A stretch of 64,000 nt of DNA, taken from contig NZ_JSYP01000026.1 in NCBI RefSeq assembly GCF_000813005.1, positions 90,125-154,124 of the forward strand, given 5' to 3'. Position numbers and translations under genes: made by a program. Positions 51,418 to 61,029 of this stretch are shown here, piece after piece (the stretch's first letter is position 1; each line of letters starts with the position of its first letter). Under the pieces are notes generated by a model. It was not told the DNA's origin. It saw nothing but the letters and a program-made list of their open reading frames with translations, and did not search any database. This stretch comes from Flavobacterium sp. KMS. Lineage in GTDB: Bacteria > Bacteroidota > Bacteroidia > Flavobacteriales > Flavobacteriaceae.

Positions 51418-53130
51418 ATGAAAAACAAAACCAATCAAATTACATTAATTTACTTTGTCATTTCTCTATTTCTGGCAATCATTTGCCATAAATACCTGCT
51501 TAACAATATTTCAAACACGCAATACTACTACTTCAGCTTCATAAAAGACCTAGTTTTCATCATTTTAACAGGTTTACTTTACAGGTTTATCCTATCAAAA
51601 AACGACGCCAGAAACATTACAGTGTTCGAAAAACTAAAGAAATCGAATGATGAAATCAAAGAATCAAATGAGAAATATAATATAGTTGCAAAAGCAACCA
51701 GCGACACTATTTGGGACTGGAAAATTCAAGAAGACAACATCACCTGGAACAAAGGAATCGAAAATGTGTTTGGGTACAAACCTGAAGAAGTTGGAGACAA
51801 TTCCAGATGGTGGTTTGACAAAATTCATCCAGAAGACAGCATCAGAATGTCAGTAAAACTATATTCATTTATAGAACAAAAAACCGAAAAATGGCAAGAC
51901 CAATATCGTTTTAGATGTGCCGATTCTACTTATAAATATGTCCTTCACCGAAGTTTTCTCTTAAAAGACGAAAACGGAAGAGCCATTAGAATGATTGGAG
52001 CTATACAGGATATCACAAAGCAAAAAGAAGAAGAACAACGACTAAAATTACTAGAAACAGTAATTACTCAATCCCGAGATTCTATATTAATTACCGAAGC
52101 AGATTCTCATGACGGTAAAATCCCACGAATCGTATATGTAAACCCATCTTTTACCAGAATGTCAGGATACCAATCCGAAGAAGTAGTAGGCAAATCTCCT
52201 AATATCTTTAAAGGTCCTAATTCTGACTCAAGCGAGCTTCAAAAATTAATAAAAGCAATAAAAAACAAAGAAGAATGCTTAATAGAAACCATTAGCTATA
52301 CCAAAAGCAAACAAGAATACTGGGTTCGTTATTCCATGATACCTATTTTTAATGCCGAAAATATAGTTTCGCACTGGATCTCAATACAAAGAGACATAAC
52401 TGAAGAGAAAAAACTTGAAAAAGAAAAAGAACATCTTATTCGAGAACTAACTCAGAACAACAAAGACTTAAAACAATTCTCATATATAACCTCACATAAC
52501 CTTAGATCCCCTTTATCAAATCTAACTGGACTACTAAACCTTATAGAAGATATTCCAATTGAAAACGAAGAATTAAAAGAAATCTTAAACGGCTTTAACA
52601 AATCAACTCATTTACTAAACGAAACAATCAACGATTTAGTAAAAGTTATCATAATCAAAGACAATCCATCGATACAAAAAGAAGAGGTTTTACTAAATGA
52701 AGTTTTCGAAAATGTCTTCAATCAGCTAAACTTTCAAATTGAATTATACAAGCCAATCATAAAACTAAAGTTTGAAAAAGTAACCGTATTAAACATAAAC
52801 AAAGCATACATTGAAAGCATACTACTAAACCTATTAACCAATTCTATCAAATACAGATCTGAAGACCGTAAATTAAAAATTACCATTTCGGCCAATCAAA
52901 TTGATGACAGTATAAGTTTAATATTTAAAGACAACGGAATCGGAATTGACCTTGAAAGAAACAGAGATAAAGTTTTCGGACTTTACCAAAGATTCCACAA
53001 CTATCCCGACAGTAAAGGACTTGGCTTGTACCTTGTAAAATCTCAAGTCGAAACAATGGGAGGCACAATTAGCATAGATAGCGAAGTCAATAAAGGAACT
53101 TCATTTACTCTAATATTCAAAAATAAATAA
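51418..53130 (+). CDS. PAS-domain membrane sensor histidine kinase
   Basis: A 570-aa kinase with two N-terminal membrane helices (about 8-26 and 42-58), two PAS domains (about 88-202, IWDWKIQEDNITWNKG; and 218-330, ending ISIQRDITEE), a HisKA-type dimerisation region with phosphoacceptor His360 (SHNLRSPLSNL) and an ATPase domain with N-box (LLNLLTNSIKYRS), DNGIGID and GLGLYLVKS. The second PAS resembles LOV domains but lacks the photoactive Cys (GKSPNIFKGP). The signal is unknown. The response regulator starts 1 bp after its stop codon. Confidence 0.95.
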   Translation: MKNKTNQITLIYFVISLFLAIICHKYLLNNISNTQYYYFSFIKDLVFIILTGLLYRFILSKNDARNITVFEKLKKSNDEIKESNEKYNIVAKATSDTIWDWKIQEDNITWNKGIENVFGYKPEEVGDNSRWWFDKIHPEDSIRMSVKLYSFIEQKTEKWQDQYRFRCADSTYKYVLHRSFLLKDENGRAIRMIGAIQDITKQKEEEQRLKLLETVITQSRDSILITEADSHDGKIPRIVYVNPSFTRMSGYQSEEVVGKSPNIFKGPNSDSSELQKLIKAIKNKEECLIETISYTKSKQEYWVRYSMIPIFNAENIVSHWISIQRDITEEKKLEKEKEHLIRELTQNNKDLKQFSYITSHNLRSPLSNLTGLLNLIEDIPIENEELKEILNGFNKSTHLLNETINDLVKVIIIKDNPSIQKEEVLLNEVFENVFNQLNFQIELYKPIIKLKFEKVTVLNINKAYIESILLNLLTNSIKYRSEDRKLKITISANQIDDSISLIFKDNGIGIDLERNRDKVFGLYQRFHNYPDSKGLGLYLVKSQVETMGGTISIDSEVNKGTSFTLIFKNK

Positions 53131-53131
53131 A

Positions 53132-53548
53132 ATGTTTGATCAAATTTTATGCATAGACGACGACCCCATAGCACTAATGCTATGCAAAAAAGTAATCACC
53201 AAAGCTGCATTTTCTAATGAAATAATAACCGCACAAAACGGAGAAGAGGCTTTATTATACTTCAACACCCTTAAGTACAACACCAAACCCAACGATCTTA
53301 ACAGCAAAAAACCAAGACTTATCTTCTTGGATTTAAATATGCCCGTAATGGGAGGCTGGGAATTTCTAGACCATTTCTCCACAGCTAACTACTCAGATTT
53401 CAACACCATCAACATAATCATACTATCCTCTACTATAGATCCAGATGACCTGGAAAAAGCAAAAAAATACCCCATGATACTCGACTTCCTATCAAAACCA
53501 ATCACCCTACAAATGCTTGAATACATAAAAGACAAAATGGGTATTTAA
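53132..53548 (+). CDS. Single-domain response regulator
   Basis: A 138-aa receiver domain without an output domain. Acidic cluster DDD at 9-11, phosphoacceptor Asp67 (LIFLDLNMPVMGGWEF), Thr/Ser switch in LSST near 94 and Lys in LSKP near 121 are all present. It is the natural partner of the kinase encoded 1 bp upstream, and lacks DNA-binding function, so it likely works by protein contact. It ends at a strong terminator. Confidence 0.95.
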   Translation: MFDQILCIDDDPIALMLCKKVITKAAFSNEIITAQNGEEALLYFNTLKYNTKPNDLNSKKPRLIFLDLNMPVMGGWEFLDHFSTANYSDFNTINIIILSSTIDPDDLEKAKKYPMILDFLSKPITLQMLEYIKDKMGI

Positions 53549-53550
53549 AC

Positions 53551-53592
53551 AAAAAAAACTCCTTAATAAATAATTATTAAGGAGTTTTTTTT
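53551..53592 (+). terminator. Terminator of the kinase-regulator pair
   Basis: A perfect 12-bp stem (53558-53569 with 53574-53585), a 4-nt loop and a run of eight T. Confidence 0.93.
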
Positions 53593-53596
53593 GAGC

Positions 53597-53630
53597 ATAA
53601 AAAAAGTTCTCTAAAAGAGAACTTTTTAAT
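53597..53630 (-). terminator. Terminator of rpsT
   Basis: A perfect 11-bp stem (53601-53611 with 53617-53627), followed on the minus strand by a T-rich tract. It sits back-to-back with the terminator of the gene on the other strand. Confidence 0.9.
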
Positions 53631-53652
53631 ATATTTTAAGCAAATTGTATGA

Positions 53653-53904
53653 TTACAATTTAGCTACATGTTTCGTTAATTTAGATTTTAAATTAGACGC
53701 TTTGTTATCATGAATGATATTCTTTTTCGCTAATTTATCAATCATAGAAATTACAGTTGATAATTTTGAAGTAGCATCTTGCTTATCAGTAGCTATTCTT
53801 AATGCTTTAATAGCATTACGAGTAGTTTTATGTTGATATCTGTTAAGAACTCTTCTTTTTTCGTTACTTCTGATTCTTTTTAACGCTGACTTATGATTTG
53901 CCAT
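53653..53904 (-). CDS. rpsT: Ribosomal protein S20
   Basis: An 83-aa basic protein that binds 16S rRNA in the 30S subunit. The N-terminus MANHKSALKRIRSNEKRRVLN and the helical body with a C-terminal KLTKHVAKL are diagnostic. It is transcribed alone on the minus strand and lies next to the tRNA-Glu cluster. No exact -7 element is visible upstream. Confidence 0.97.
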   Translation of the reverse strand: MANHKSALKRIRSNEKRRVLNRYQHKTTRNAIKALRIATDKQDATSKLSTVISMIDKLAKKNIIHDNKASNLKSKLTKHVAKL

Positions 53905-54058
53905 TTTTTTTTAATTTTAGATGTAATAATTATTATAAATACTAGTTAAAAAAGAAAAGCCTCCCACAATTGCAAAACAATCACTTTAGCTTTAACTAAT
54001 AAAACAAAAACCGAGACACCAGCTTCTATTTTACAAAACTTATTTACAACTAATTTAG

Positions 54059-54130
54059 TAGTCCGTAAGGGAATCGAACCCCTGTTACCAGGACGAAATC
54101 CTGAAGTCCTAACCCCTAGACGAACGGACC
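54059..54130 (-). tRNA. tRNA-Glu (anticodon TTC), first copy
   Basis: A 72-nt cloverleaf on the minus strand with a 7-bp acceptor stem (1:72 a G-T wobble), the TTCGATT T-loop and an anticodon loop ATTTCGT that gives anticodon TTC for GAA/GAG. It differs from the other two copies in several stems and has G instead of A at position 37. It ends with discriminator A; CCA is not encoded. Confidence 0.93.
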
Positions 54131-54174
54131 AGTATTCTTCTAAGTTTTTAATAAATTATTCAAAATTGAAATTG

Positions 54175-54246
54175 TAGCCCGTAGCGGAATCGAACCGCTC
54201 TTACATGGATGAAAACCATGCGTCCTAACCGATAGACGAACGGGCC
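54175..54246 (-). tRNA. tRNA-Glu (anticodon TTC), second copy
   Basis: A 72-nt cloverleaf, anticodon loop TTTTCAT (anticodon TTC). It is identical to the third copy. All three tRNAs share one upstream promoter on the minus strand. Confidence 0.95.
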
Positions 54247-54292
54247 ATTGTATTTTCAATATTCAAATAACTTTTAACCTGCAAAAAAGTAG

Positions 54293-54364
54293 TAGCCCGT
54301 AGCGGAATCGAACCGCTCTTACATGGATGAAAACCATGCGTCCTAACCGATAGACGAACGGGCC
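54293..54364 (-). tRNA. tRNA-Glu (anticodon TTC), third copy
   Basis: A 72-nt cloverleaf identical in sequence to the copy at 54175-54246, with anticodon loop TTTTCAT. It lies closest to the promoter at 54384-54413, so it is the first transcribed. Confidence 0.95.
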
Positions 54365-54383
54365 TGCTTCTGTATTGCGGTTG

Positions 54384-54413
54384 CAAAGATACAACTGTTT
54401 TTTAGATGCACAA
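54384..54413 (-). promoter_or_regulatory. Consensus promoter of the tRNA-Glu cluster
   Basis: On the minus strand TTG (54411-54413), exactly 19 bases, then TATCTTTG (54384-54391). It predicts a start near 54377, 13 nt before the first tRNA. This is the best match to the Bacteroidota promoter consensus in the window. Confidence 0.9.
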
Positions 54414-54440
54414 TAGCTGAAGCAAAAAAAATTAAAAAAA

Positions 54441-55919
54441 TTAATACGCCTTAGCAAAAAGCACTCTTCTTGAAGAAGAATTACCAGTAAACACACAGGT
54501 TCCCGCCTCTTCTACTCCATCCAAAGGAATACATCTAATTGTTGCTTTCGTTAAATCTTTAATCTTCTCTTCTGTAGCCGCAGTACCATCCCAATGAGCT
54601 GATACAAAGCCACCTTTATTCTCTAAAACATCTTTAAACTCATCAAAATTATTTACCTCTGTAATATGAGTATTTCGATAATCTAATGCTTTATTATACA
54701 AATCAACTTGAATTTGACTCAATAAATCGTTCACATAAGTCACAATTCCATCTTTCGAAACTGTTTCTTTAGTTAACGTATCTCTTCTTGCAATTTCAAA
54801 AGTTCCATTTTCTAAATCTTTAGGACCAACCGCAATTCGAATCGGCACTCCTTTTAATTCATATTCATTAAACTTGAATCCTGGCTTTTGTGTAGTTCTA
54901 TCATCATACTTCACAGCTATATTCAACTTTCTTAACTGAGAAACCAATTCATTTACCACAACAGTAATTTCACCTAGCTGCTCATCTGTTTTATGAATAG
55001 GAACAATCACTACTTGTATAGGTGCTAAATTTGGAGGCAAGACCAATCCTTTATCATCTGAGTGCGTCATTACTAAAGCTCCCATTAATCTCGTAGAAAC
55101 TCCCCAAGAAGTTCCCCACACATATTCCTGCTTCCCTTCGGCATTTGCAAACTTCACATCAAATGCTTTTGCAAAGTTTTGTCCTAAGAAATGAGAAGTT
55201 CCTGCTTGCAATGCTTTACCATCTTGCATTAATGCTTCAATACAATAAGTCTCTTCAGCACCTGCAAATCGTTCCGTTTCTGTTTTTATTCCTTTTACAA
55301 CTGGAATCGCCATAAAATTTTCAGCAAAATCAGCATATACATTCATCATTTTCTCTGACTCTTCAACAGCTTCACTTTTCGTAGCGTGGGCTGTATGACC
55401 TTCCTGCCACAAGAATTCGGCTGTTCTTAAAAACAATCGAGTTCTCATTTCCCAACGAACCACATTTGCCCATTGATTAATTAATAAAGGTAAATCACGA
55501 TATGACTGTACCCATCCTTTATAGGTAGACCATATAATAGCCTCACTTGTAGGACGAACAATTAACTCTTCTTCTAGTTTCGCATTAGGATCAACCATAA
55601 GCTTTCCTGGCTTATCGGGATCATTCTTTAATCTATAATGAGTAACAATAGCACATTCTTTTGCAAATCCTTCTGCATTTTTCTCCTCAGCTTCAAACAT
55701 GCTTTTTGGAACAAATAACGGAAAGTAGGCATTTTGATGTCCTGTTTCTTTAAATTTTCGATCTAACTCAGCCTGCATTTTTTCCCAAATAGCATATCCG
55801 TACGGCTTAATAACCATACATCCTCTAACTCCTGAATTCTCGGCTAAATCCGCTTTTACAACCAGCTCGTTATACCATTTTGAATAATCTTCTGATCTTG
55901 TAGTAAGGTTCTTACTCAT
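54441..55919 (-). CDS. proS: Proline--tRNA ligase
   Basis: A 492-aa class II aminoacyl-tRNA synthetase of the shorter (eukaryote-like) ProRS type without the bacterial editing insertion. Seen are motif 1-2 region (PLFVPKSMF, then RPTSEAIIWSTYKGWVQSYRDLP and LRTAEFLWQEGHTAH) and the typical C-terminal tail ending LFAKAY. It lies upstream of the tRNA-Glu cluster on the minus strand and appears to be its own unit. Confidence 0.97.
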   Translation of the reverse strand: MSKNLTTRSEDYSKWYNELVVKADLAENSGVRGCMVIKPYGYAIWEKMQAELDRKFKETGHQNAYFPLFVPKSMFEAEEKNAEGFAKECAIVTHYRLKNDPDKPGKLMVDPNAKLEEELIVRPTSEAIIWSTYKGWVQSYRDLPLLINQWANVVRWEMRTRLFLRTAEFLWQEGHTAHATKSEAVEESEKMMNVYADFAENFMAIPVVKGIKTETERFAGAEETYCIEALMQDGKALQAGTSHFLGQNFAKAFDVKFANAEGKQEYVWGTSWGVSTRLMGALVMTHSDDKGLVLPPNLAPIQVVIVPIHKTDEQLGEITVVVNELVSQLRKLNIAVKYDDRTTQKPGFKFNEYELKGVPIRIAVGPKDLENGTFEIARRDTLTKETVSKDGIVTYVNDLLSQIQVDLYNKALDYRNTHITEVNNFDEFKDVLENKGGFVSAHWDGTAATEEKIKDLTKATIRCIPLDGVEEAGTCVFTGNSSSRRVLFAKAY

Positions 55920-55982
55920 ATTGAATAGTTTGGCACAAATTTTGTTTAACTTATTTTAACTAAATAGTTCCACAAAACTAAC

Positions 55983-55990
55983 TATTTTTG
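55983..55990 (+). promoter_or_regulatory. Candidate promoter for the Tyr/Asn-rich lipoprotein, -7 element
   Basis: TATTTTTG matches TAnnTTTG and lies 31 bp before the ATG at 56021. It rules out the in-frame TTG at 55988 as a start codon. Confidence 0.55.
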
Positions 55991-56020
55991 TATTGTCCAA
56001 CAATAAAAAATTCCACAGAT

Positions 56021-57094
56021 ATGAAAACTAATATTTTTTTCCAAAAAAACACGGCTCTTTTTTCCATTACAGCCTTATTGTGTTTTCTAGTAACTTCGTG
56101 TGGTTCTTATCAAAATAGTTCTTATTATGACAACGATGGCATATACAGAACATCATCTAATAATTACACAGAAAGAGTTACTACTAGCAGCACCAATAAT
56201 CAATACAAAGATTATTTTAGCTCCCTACAAAACAATGACGAACCTACAGAAATCTTTACAAATGTTGATAATTATGGTTCTTATAACGAATCTGATGACA
56301 GCATAGCAAACTCAAGCATTAGTTATGCAGGTTGGGGAAGCAATGTTCAAGACGTATCTGTAAACATATACCCTAATACTTGGGGATTGTCTTTTGGTTT
56401 TGGTTATCCTTATTATGGTGGCTTTGGTTACGGTTACGGATGGGGTTATCCATATTATGGTGGCGGATGGGGCTACCCATCATACTATCCTTATTATGGA
56501 TACAGACCTTATTATGGTTACCGATACAACGACTACTCTTACAACTATGGCCGCAGAGGTTCTTACTACAATAATAGTGTAGGCCGTAATAATAGCTATT
56601 ACAACAATAGAAGTTATTCTAGAAACTCTAACTACTCTGTAAACAGAAGAGGAAGTAGCGACTATACTAATTCCCGAACTACAAACTTTACCAACAGAAG
56701 AGGAAATAGTAACTATACTGACTACAGAAGAAGTGATTCTCAGAACTCTAACTACAACACTAACAGAAGAGGAAATACCAACTCAAATTATACAGATTAC
56801 AGAAGAAACGACTCTTATAATACAACAAGAAATACCAACGGTAATTCTAATTACACTAGAAGAGATCAATCTTCGGGTTCACAAAACAGTACATATACTC
56901 CAACACGAAGAGATAACAGCAGTAGCACTCCAACCAGAAGCTATAACCCTGGTTCATCTAGTCCAACTAGAACCTACACCCCTTCTAGCACTCCATCCAG
57001 ATCATACAGCCCTAGCTCATCAGGCGGCGGTGGCGGAAGAATGTCTGGCGGTGGCGGAGGCGGCGGAAGATCTTCTGGCGGCGGAAGAAGATAA
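56021..57094 (+). CDS. Lipoprotein with Tyr/Asn/Arg/Gly-rich low-complexity region
   Basis: A 357-aa lipoprotein, start chosen at 56021 (signal ends VTSC). After a short ordered part come a Gly/Tyr-rich segment (about 115-185, FGYPYYGG-type), a region of repeated NYTDYRR and NTNRRG words (about 195-290) and a Ser/Pro/Thr and Gly-rich tail. The composition suggests a flexible, surface-exposed or adhesive protein. Function unknown. Two long alternative frames at the same position are artefacts of the skewed codon composition. Confidence 0.75.
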   Translation: MKTNIFFQKNTALFSITALLCFLVTSCGSYQNSSYYDNDGIYRTSSNNYTERVTTSSTNNQYKDYFSSLQNNDEPTEIFTNVDNYGSYNESDDSIANSSISYAGWGSNVQDVSVNIYPNTWGLSFGFGYPYYGGFGYGYGWGYPYYGGGWGYPSYYPYYGYRPYYGYRYNDYSYNYGRRGSYYNNSVGRNNSYYNNRSYSRNSNYSVNRRGSSDYTNSRTTNFTNRRGNSNYTDYRRSDSQNSNYNTNRRGNTNSNYTDYRRNDSYNTTRNTNGNSNYTRRDQSSGSQNSTYTPTRRDNSSSTPTRSYNPGSSSPTRTYTPSSTPSRSYSPSSSGGGGGRMSGGGGGGGRSSGGGRR

Positions 57095-57137
57095 TTTACA
57101 TCTTCTTTAAAACGAATTAAAACCTATTTATCTGAAC

Positions 57138-58724
57138 ATGAAAAAGTATATATTCCTAATCCTTACTGGACTATCTATTAACACAATACACTCTCAAGGT
57201 ATTTCTGACGCAATGCGTTACTCACAAGACAACCTAAACGGAACTGCTCGTTTCCGTGCTATGGGTGGTGCATTTGGAGCGCTTGGTGGTGATTTATCAT
57301 CTTTAAATATCAACCCTGCCGGCTCTGCTGTATTTGCAAATAACCAGTTTGGTGTAACATTAAGTAATTACAACACAAAGAACAACTCTAATTATTTTGG
57401 CGCAAAAACTAACGAAAGCAATAATTCATTTATACTGAATCAAGCTGGAGGAGTTTTAGTTTTTAATAATTATCATTCAAAAAGTAACTGGAAAAAAATA
57501 TCTGTAGCTGTTAATTACGAAAACACCAACAACTACAACAACGATATATTTTCTGCTGGAGTAAACCCAACGAATTCTATAGACCAATACTTTTTAAGCT
57601 ATGCAAATACAGGTAATGGTGGCGCGCCAGTACCTCAAGAATTAGTCACACGAAAGGATGGAGAATACATAAGTAGCCTATATAGATACCTAGGCAACAC
57701 CTTACCAAGTTTCCAATATCCTGAACTAAGCGGATATTCAGCACAGCAAGCTATGATGGGATTTTACGGACAAGGAAATATAATTGATGTAGCGGATTTA
57801 AACAACCCAAATAGCCGCTACATTTCACTCGTTCCTACTGGAGGAAATTATTATCAAGAAAATGAAATTCATACCAATGGGTATAATGGCAAGCTATCCT
57901 TTAATGCTGCAACATCTTATAAAGACAAACTATATATAGGAATAAACTTAAACTCTCATTTTACTGATTATACAAGAAATACAAGTTTTTACGAACACAA
58001 CAACAATAATACAACCGCAAACGACCAGATAGACAGAGCTTATTTTGATAATCAACTGTATACCTACGGAACAGGTTTCTCTTTTCAAGTAGGTGCGATT
58101 GCCAAAGTAACTAACCAAGTACGATTAGGTCTTGCTTACGAATCGAACACTTGGTACAAACTCTACGATGAAACCACTCAGAAATTAGTAACCGTAAGCG
58201 GTAATAATATTGGAGAATTACCTCCTGCCATCGTTGACCCACAAATAGTGAACATATATGAATCATACAAACTGCAAACTCCAGGAAAATGGACCGCAAG
58301 TTTTGCATACGTATTTGGAAAAACTGGTTTATTAAGTGTTGATTATGCGATTAAAGATTATGGCAACACTAAGTTTAAACCAACAAACGACAGTTTTTTT
58401 AGAGGAGTAAATAATACTATGAGCGACCAATTGACTAATAGTAGCGAAGTACGAATTGGTGCGGAATACAAAATCAAACTACTTAGCTTAAGAGCTGGTT
58501 ACAGATTTGAACAAAGTCCATACAAAAACAGCTCTACAATTGGTGATTTAAATGGATATTCAGGAGGTTTAGGATATAACTTTGGCTCCACTAAGGTAGA
58601 TCTAGCTTATTCTTACGCTAAGAGAAATTCTCATCAAGCATTCTTTAGTCAAGGATTTACTGATGGCGCTAATATTAACACAAAATTCAATAACGTTTCA
58701 TTGACTATGTTATTTGAATTGTAA
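57138..58724 (+). CDS. FadL-like outer-membrane transport protein (OMPP1/TodX family)
   Basis: A 528-aa outer-membrane beta-barrel with a signal peptide (1-19, IHSQ). The N-terminal DAMRYSQDNLNGTARFRAMGG and LSSLNINPAGSAVF are the family's hatch and signature, and the last strand ends VSLTMLFEL, with the terminal aromatic/hydrophobic pattern needed by BamA. FadL relatives take up long-chain fatty acids or aromatic compounds. It follows the Tyr-rich lipoprotein by 43 bp and is followed by a strong terminator, so both may be one transcript. Confidence 0.93.
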   Translation: MKKYIFLILTGLSINTIHSQGISDAMRYSQDNLNGTARFRAMGGAFGALGGDLSSLNINPAGSAVFANNQFGVTLSNYNTKNNSNYFGAKTNESNNSFILNQAGGVLVFNNYHSKSNWKKISVAVNYENTNNYNNDIFSAGVNPTNSIDQYFLSYANTGNGGAPVPQELVTRKDGEYISSLYRYLGNTLPSFQYPELSGYSAQQAMMGFYGQGNIIDVADLNNPNSRYISLVPTGGNYYQENEIHTNGYNGKLSFNAATSYKDKLYIGINLNSHFTDYTRNTSFYEHNNNNTTANDQIDRAYFDNQLYTYGTGFSFQVGAIAKVTNQVRLGLAYESNTWYKLYDETTQKLVTVSGNNIGELPPAIVDPQIVNIYESYKLQTPGKWTASFAYVFGKTGLLSVDYAIKDYGNTKFKPTNDSFFRGVNNTMSDQLTNSSEVRIGAEYKIKLLSLRAGYRFEQSPYKNSSTIGDLNGYSGGLGYNFGSTKVDLAYSYAKRNSHQAFFSQGFTDGANINTKFNNVSLTMLFEL

Positions 58725-58744
58725 TTAAAACATAAAATTAATCA

Positions 58745-58791
58745 AAAAAAAAAAAAAAAACAGTCAGCTATTAGCTGACTGTTTTTTTTTT
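58745..58791 (+). terminator. Terminator after the FadL-like gene
   Basis: A 9-bp stem (CAGTCAGCT with AGCTGACTG, 58761-58769 with 58773-58781) preceded by a long A-run and followed by a long T-run. Confidence 0.93.
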
Positions 58792-58877
58792 AAATAAAAT
58801 CTTACAATAAATCACTGTTAATTTGTTTTTGTAGTTTATTTACTATATTTTAGTAATTAACTTAAAAACAATAAATT

Positions 58878-60824
58878 ATGATTCAGCTAAAAAATTACTT
58901 TATTGCATTACTATTAGTTAATTCCACATTGTACTCAACAAACAAAAGTGTAAACACTAATTATGACCCTAAGGTTAGCATCGAAATATTAAATATTATA
59001 ACCAATGGTTTGGCTTTACCAAATAACACAATCAGTTTTAACGGAGTCGATGATTTAGATATAGAATTTGATGTAAAAGTATCATATACAGGTAGCGACA
59101 TTAACATCTATCAAGGTTTTTCAAATGGCTACTTTTACGAACCAAATGATTTTAATAATGAACCAGCTGAATATTACAATAACGGCGTTGTTCCCCATTT
59201 TCTTTTTGAAAACTTAATAAAACTAACCCCTAACAACGCTAAATATAGCCATACTTATCGTCAAAAATTACGTTTAAAAAGAGCTACTGCATACAATACT
59301 GGCTGCTCTATTGTTTTTACTTACAGAGGAGAAAAAGCTAAAACAACTTCTAATAAATTAACATACAAACTTATTGGTGGTACAAAAACAGGAAATGAAC
59401 CATACAAACCAGCAACAGCAAATATAAATTTAAGAAGCATTTCATACAGCAACGGATTACCATTAATAAACAACACAATTATTGTTCCTGATTATGAACG
59501 TGGTGAAATTGGAACAACCAGCATTGATTTGTCTTTTGATTATAATTGTACCTATGGATCAAAACTTGAGCTTGGCTACTACCCGATCGCAGGGATTCAA
59601 ATAGGTGACAAAACATCAACAAAGGTAAGTTTAAATCAAGGAAAAGGGATAATACCAACTGTTACCAATGGCATCATAACATTTAATAATATAAAAATAA
59701 AATCCTCTGACATAACTCCAGACTCCTATTTAAAAATTGGGTTTAACTTCCAAGGAATAAAAATAAATCCTATCTATGCTACAGTAAAAACTAGTGGTCT
59801 AATTCAAAACAATTACATTTTTGATAACCAATCAATTTCCCCTGGAAGCAAGTCAGCCCCTTTAACTGGTACAATATCAAGCACAGGGATGGGCGAATCT
59901 TCTAAAAACACATACATAACACACTATCAATGGCAACAAAGAATAGGAAGCAATAATTGGGCTAACATTAATGGAGCAACATTCCAAAATTACACACCAC
60001 CAAATACATTCATTCAAACAACCTCATTTAGAAGAATTGCAATAAGTAGCGACGGACAATATAATATTAGCGAATACATTACGATTTCAACCATTACACC
60101 CCCTATAAATACTATTTGTTGCAACCAAGAATTAACATCCGCAACAAATTACCAACCTACTCCTTTCATCGGAAACACACTGAATAATTCCATTTCATAT
60201 CAATGGCAAATAAAAGAAGAAGAAAGTCAAGTTCAATCTTCTGCCCCAAATATATGGACAAACATACCAAATGCCGTAAATTCAAATTGCTCATATATTT
60301 TTCCTGAAAGGAGAGGAGAATTAGGCCATCGAAATAGTGAGGGTGGTGGTAAATTCAGAAGGCTTGCTATTCAAAACAACGCAATAATTAGCATTAGCAA
60401 CGTAATAAACATTATCACAAAAAGAGCAACTTCTGGAACAGGGAGCATAGGAAGAAGAAGTGCAAGATTAGTATCAAATGACGAAAATGAGACTATACCC
60501 ACTTCAAAAAACCAAGAAAGTTTATATTCAAATCTAGCAACTGATGACTCACAAAACATTGAAAACAATTCTTTAGCAATAGATTCTAATTTAAGTTTAT
60601 ACCCAAATCCGATAACAAATAATTTCTATATCCAAAACATAAACAAATTTAAAAATCCAGAAAAAATAAAACTCTTTGATGTATCTGGAAATGAAATAAG
60701 AATTGACAAAACTATACATTCTGATAATTTGATTGAAATAAATACATATTCAACTCTACCAGGAATCTACATTGTACACATTAATGAAGACACACTAGTA
60801 ACAAAAAAATTAATTAAAAACTAG
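58878..60824 (+). CDS. Secreted protein with Ig-like repeats and T9SS type A sorting signal
   Basis: A 648-aa exported protein. A short hydrophobic N-terminus is the likely signal peptide. Two Ig-like segments (about 350-400 and 430-500) show the YQWQ...W...I pattern. The C-terminal 80 residues form a type A T9SS tail: LSLYPNPITNNFYIQ, then IKLFDVSGNEI and LPGIYIVHI with the closing TKKLIK. It is delivered to the outer-membrane surface by T9SS. Its function is unknown. Confidence 0.87.
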   Translation: MIQLKNYFIALLLVNSTLYSTNKSVNTNYDPKVSIEILNIITNGLALPNNTISFNGVDDLDIEFDVKVSYTGSDINIYQGFSNGYFYEPNDFNNEPAEYYNNGVVPHFLFENLIKLTPNNAKYSHTYRQKLRLKRATAYNTGCSIVFTYRGEKAKTTSNKLTYKLIGGTKTGNEPYKPATANINLRSISYSNGLPLINNTIIVPDYERGEIGTTSIDLSFDYNCTYGSKLELGYYPIAGIQIGDKTSTKVSLNQGKGIIPTVTNGIITFNNIKIKSSDITPDSYLKIGFNFQGIKINPIYATVKTSGLIQNNYIFDNQSISPGSKSAPLTGTISSTGMGESSKNTYITHYQWQQRIGSNNWANINGATFQNYTPPNTFIQTTSFRRIAISSDGQYNISEYITISTITPPINTICCNQELTSATNYQPTPFIGNTLNNSISYQWQIKEEESQVQSSAPNIWTNIPNAVNSNCSYIFPERRGELGHRNSEGGGKFRRLAIQNNAIISISNVINIITKRATSGTGSIGRRSARLVSNDENETIPTSKNQESLYSNLATDDSQNIENNSLAIDSNLSLYPNPITNNFYIQNINKFKNPEKIKLFDVSGNEIRIDKTIHSDNLIEINTYSTLPGIYIVHINEDTLVTKKLIKN

Positions 60825-60844
60825 ATTAAATTTTCTATAATCTT

Positions 60845-60877
60845 AAAACCACTTCTATATTCTTGAAGTGGTTTTTT
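60845..60877 (+). terminator. Terminator after the T9SS type A gene
   Basis: A perfect 11-bp stem (60845-60855 with 60865-60875) and a T-run. Confidence 0.9.
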
Positions 60878-60885
60878 AATTCTAC

Positions 60886-60956
60886 ACTAGCCCTGATGGA
60901 AGCGGCATCCTTTTTCTGGCTTCTTTAGACAGAAAAAGATATAGCGGACAGCAGGT
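60886..60956. repeat. Structured intergenic repeat, CGCTATATCTTTTT family, copy 3 (inverted)
   Basis: Read on the minus strand it shows CCGCTATATCTTTTT, a loop and AAAAAGGATGCCGCTTCC, then ATCAGGGCTAG. It is opposite in orientation to copies 1 and 2, and lies between the T9SS gene and rimO. Confidence 0.85.
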
Positions 60957-61029
60957 TCCAGCTCCTAGAACTCATAACAACAACTTCAGAAAAAAGAAGG
61001 AATCATGGTGTTTCTAGGAATAAAAAATG

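Noticed and set aside
56394..57110. Long alternative-frame ORFs over the Tyr/Asn-rich lipoprotein gene
   Set aside because: They arise from skewed codon use in the low-complexity region, have no signal or family features, and are in frames shifted from a convincing lipoprotein.
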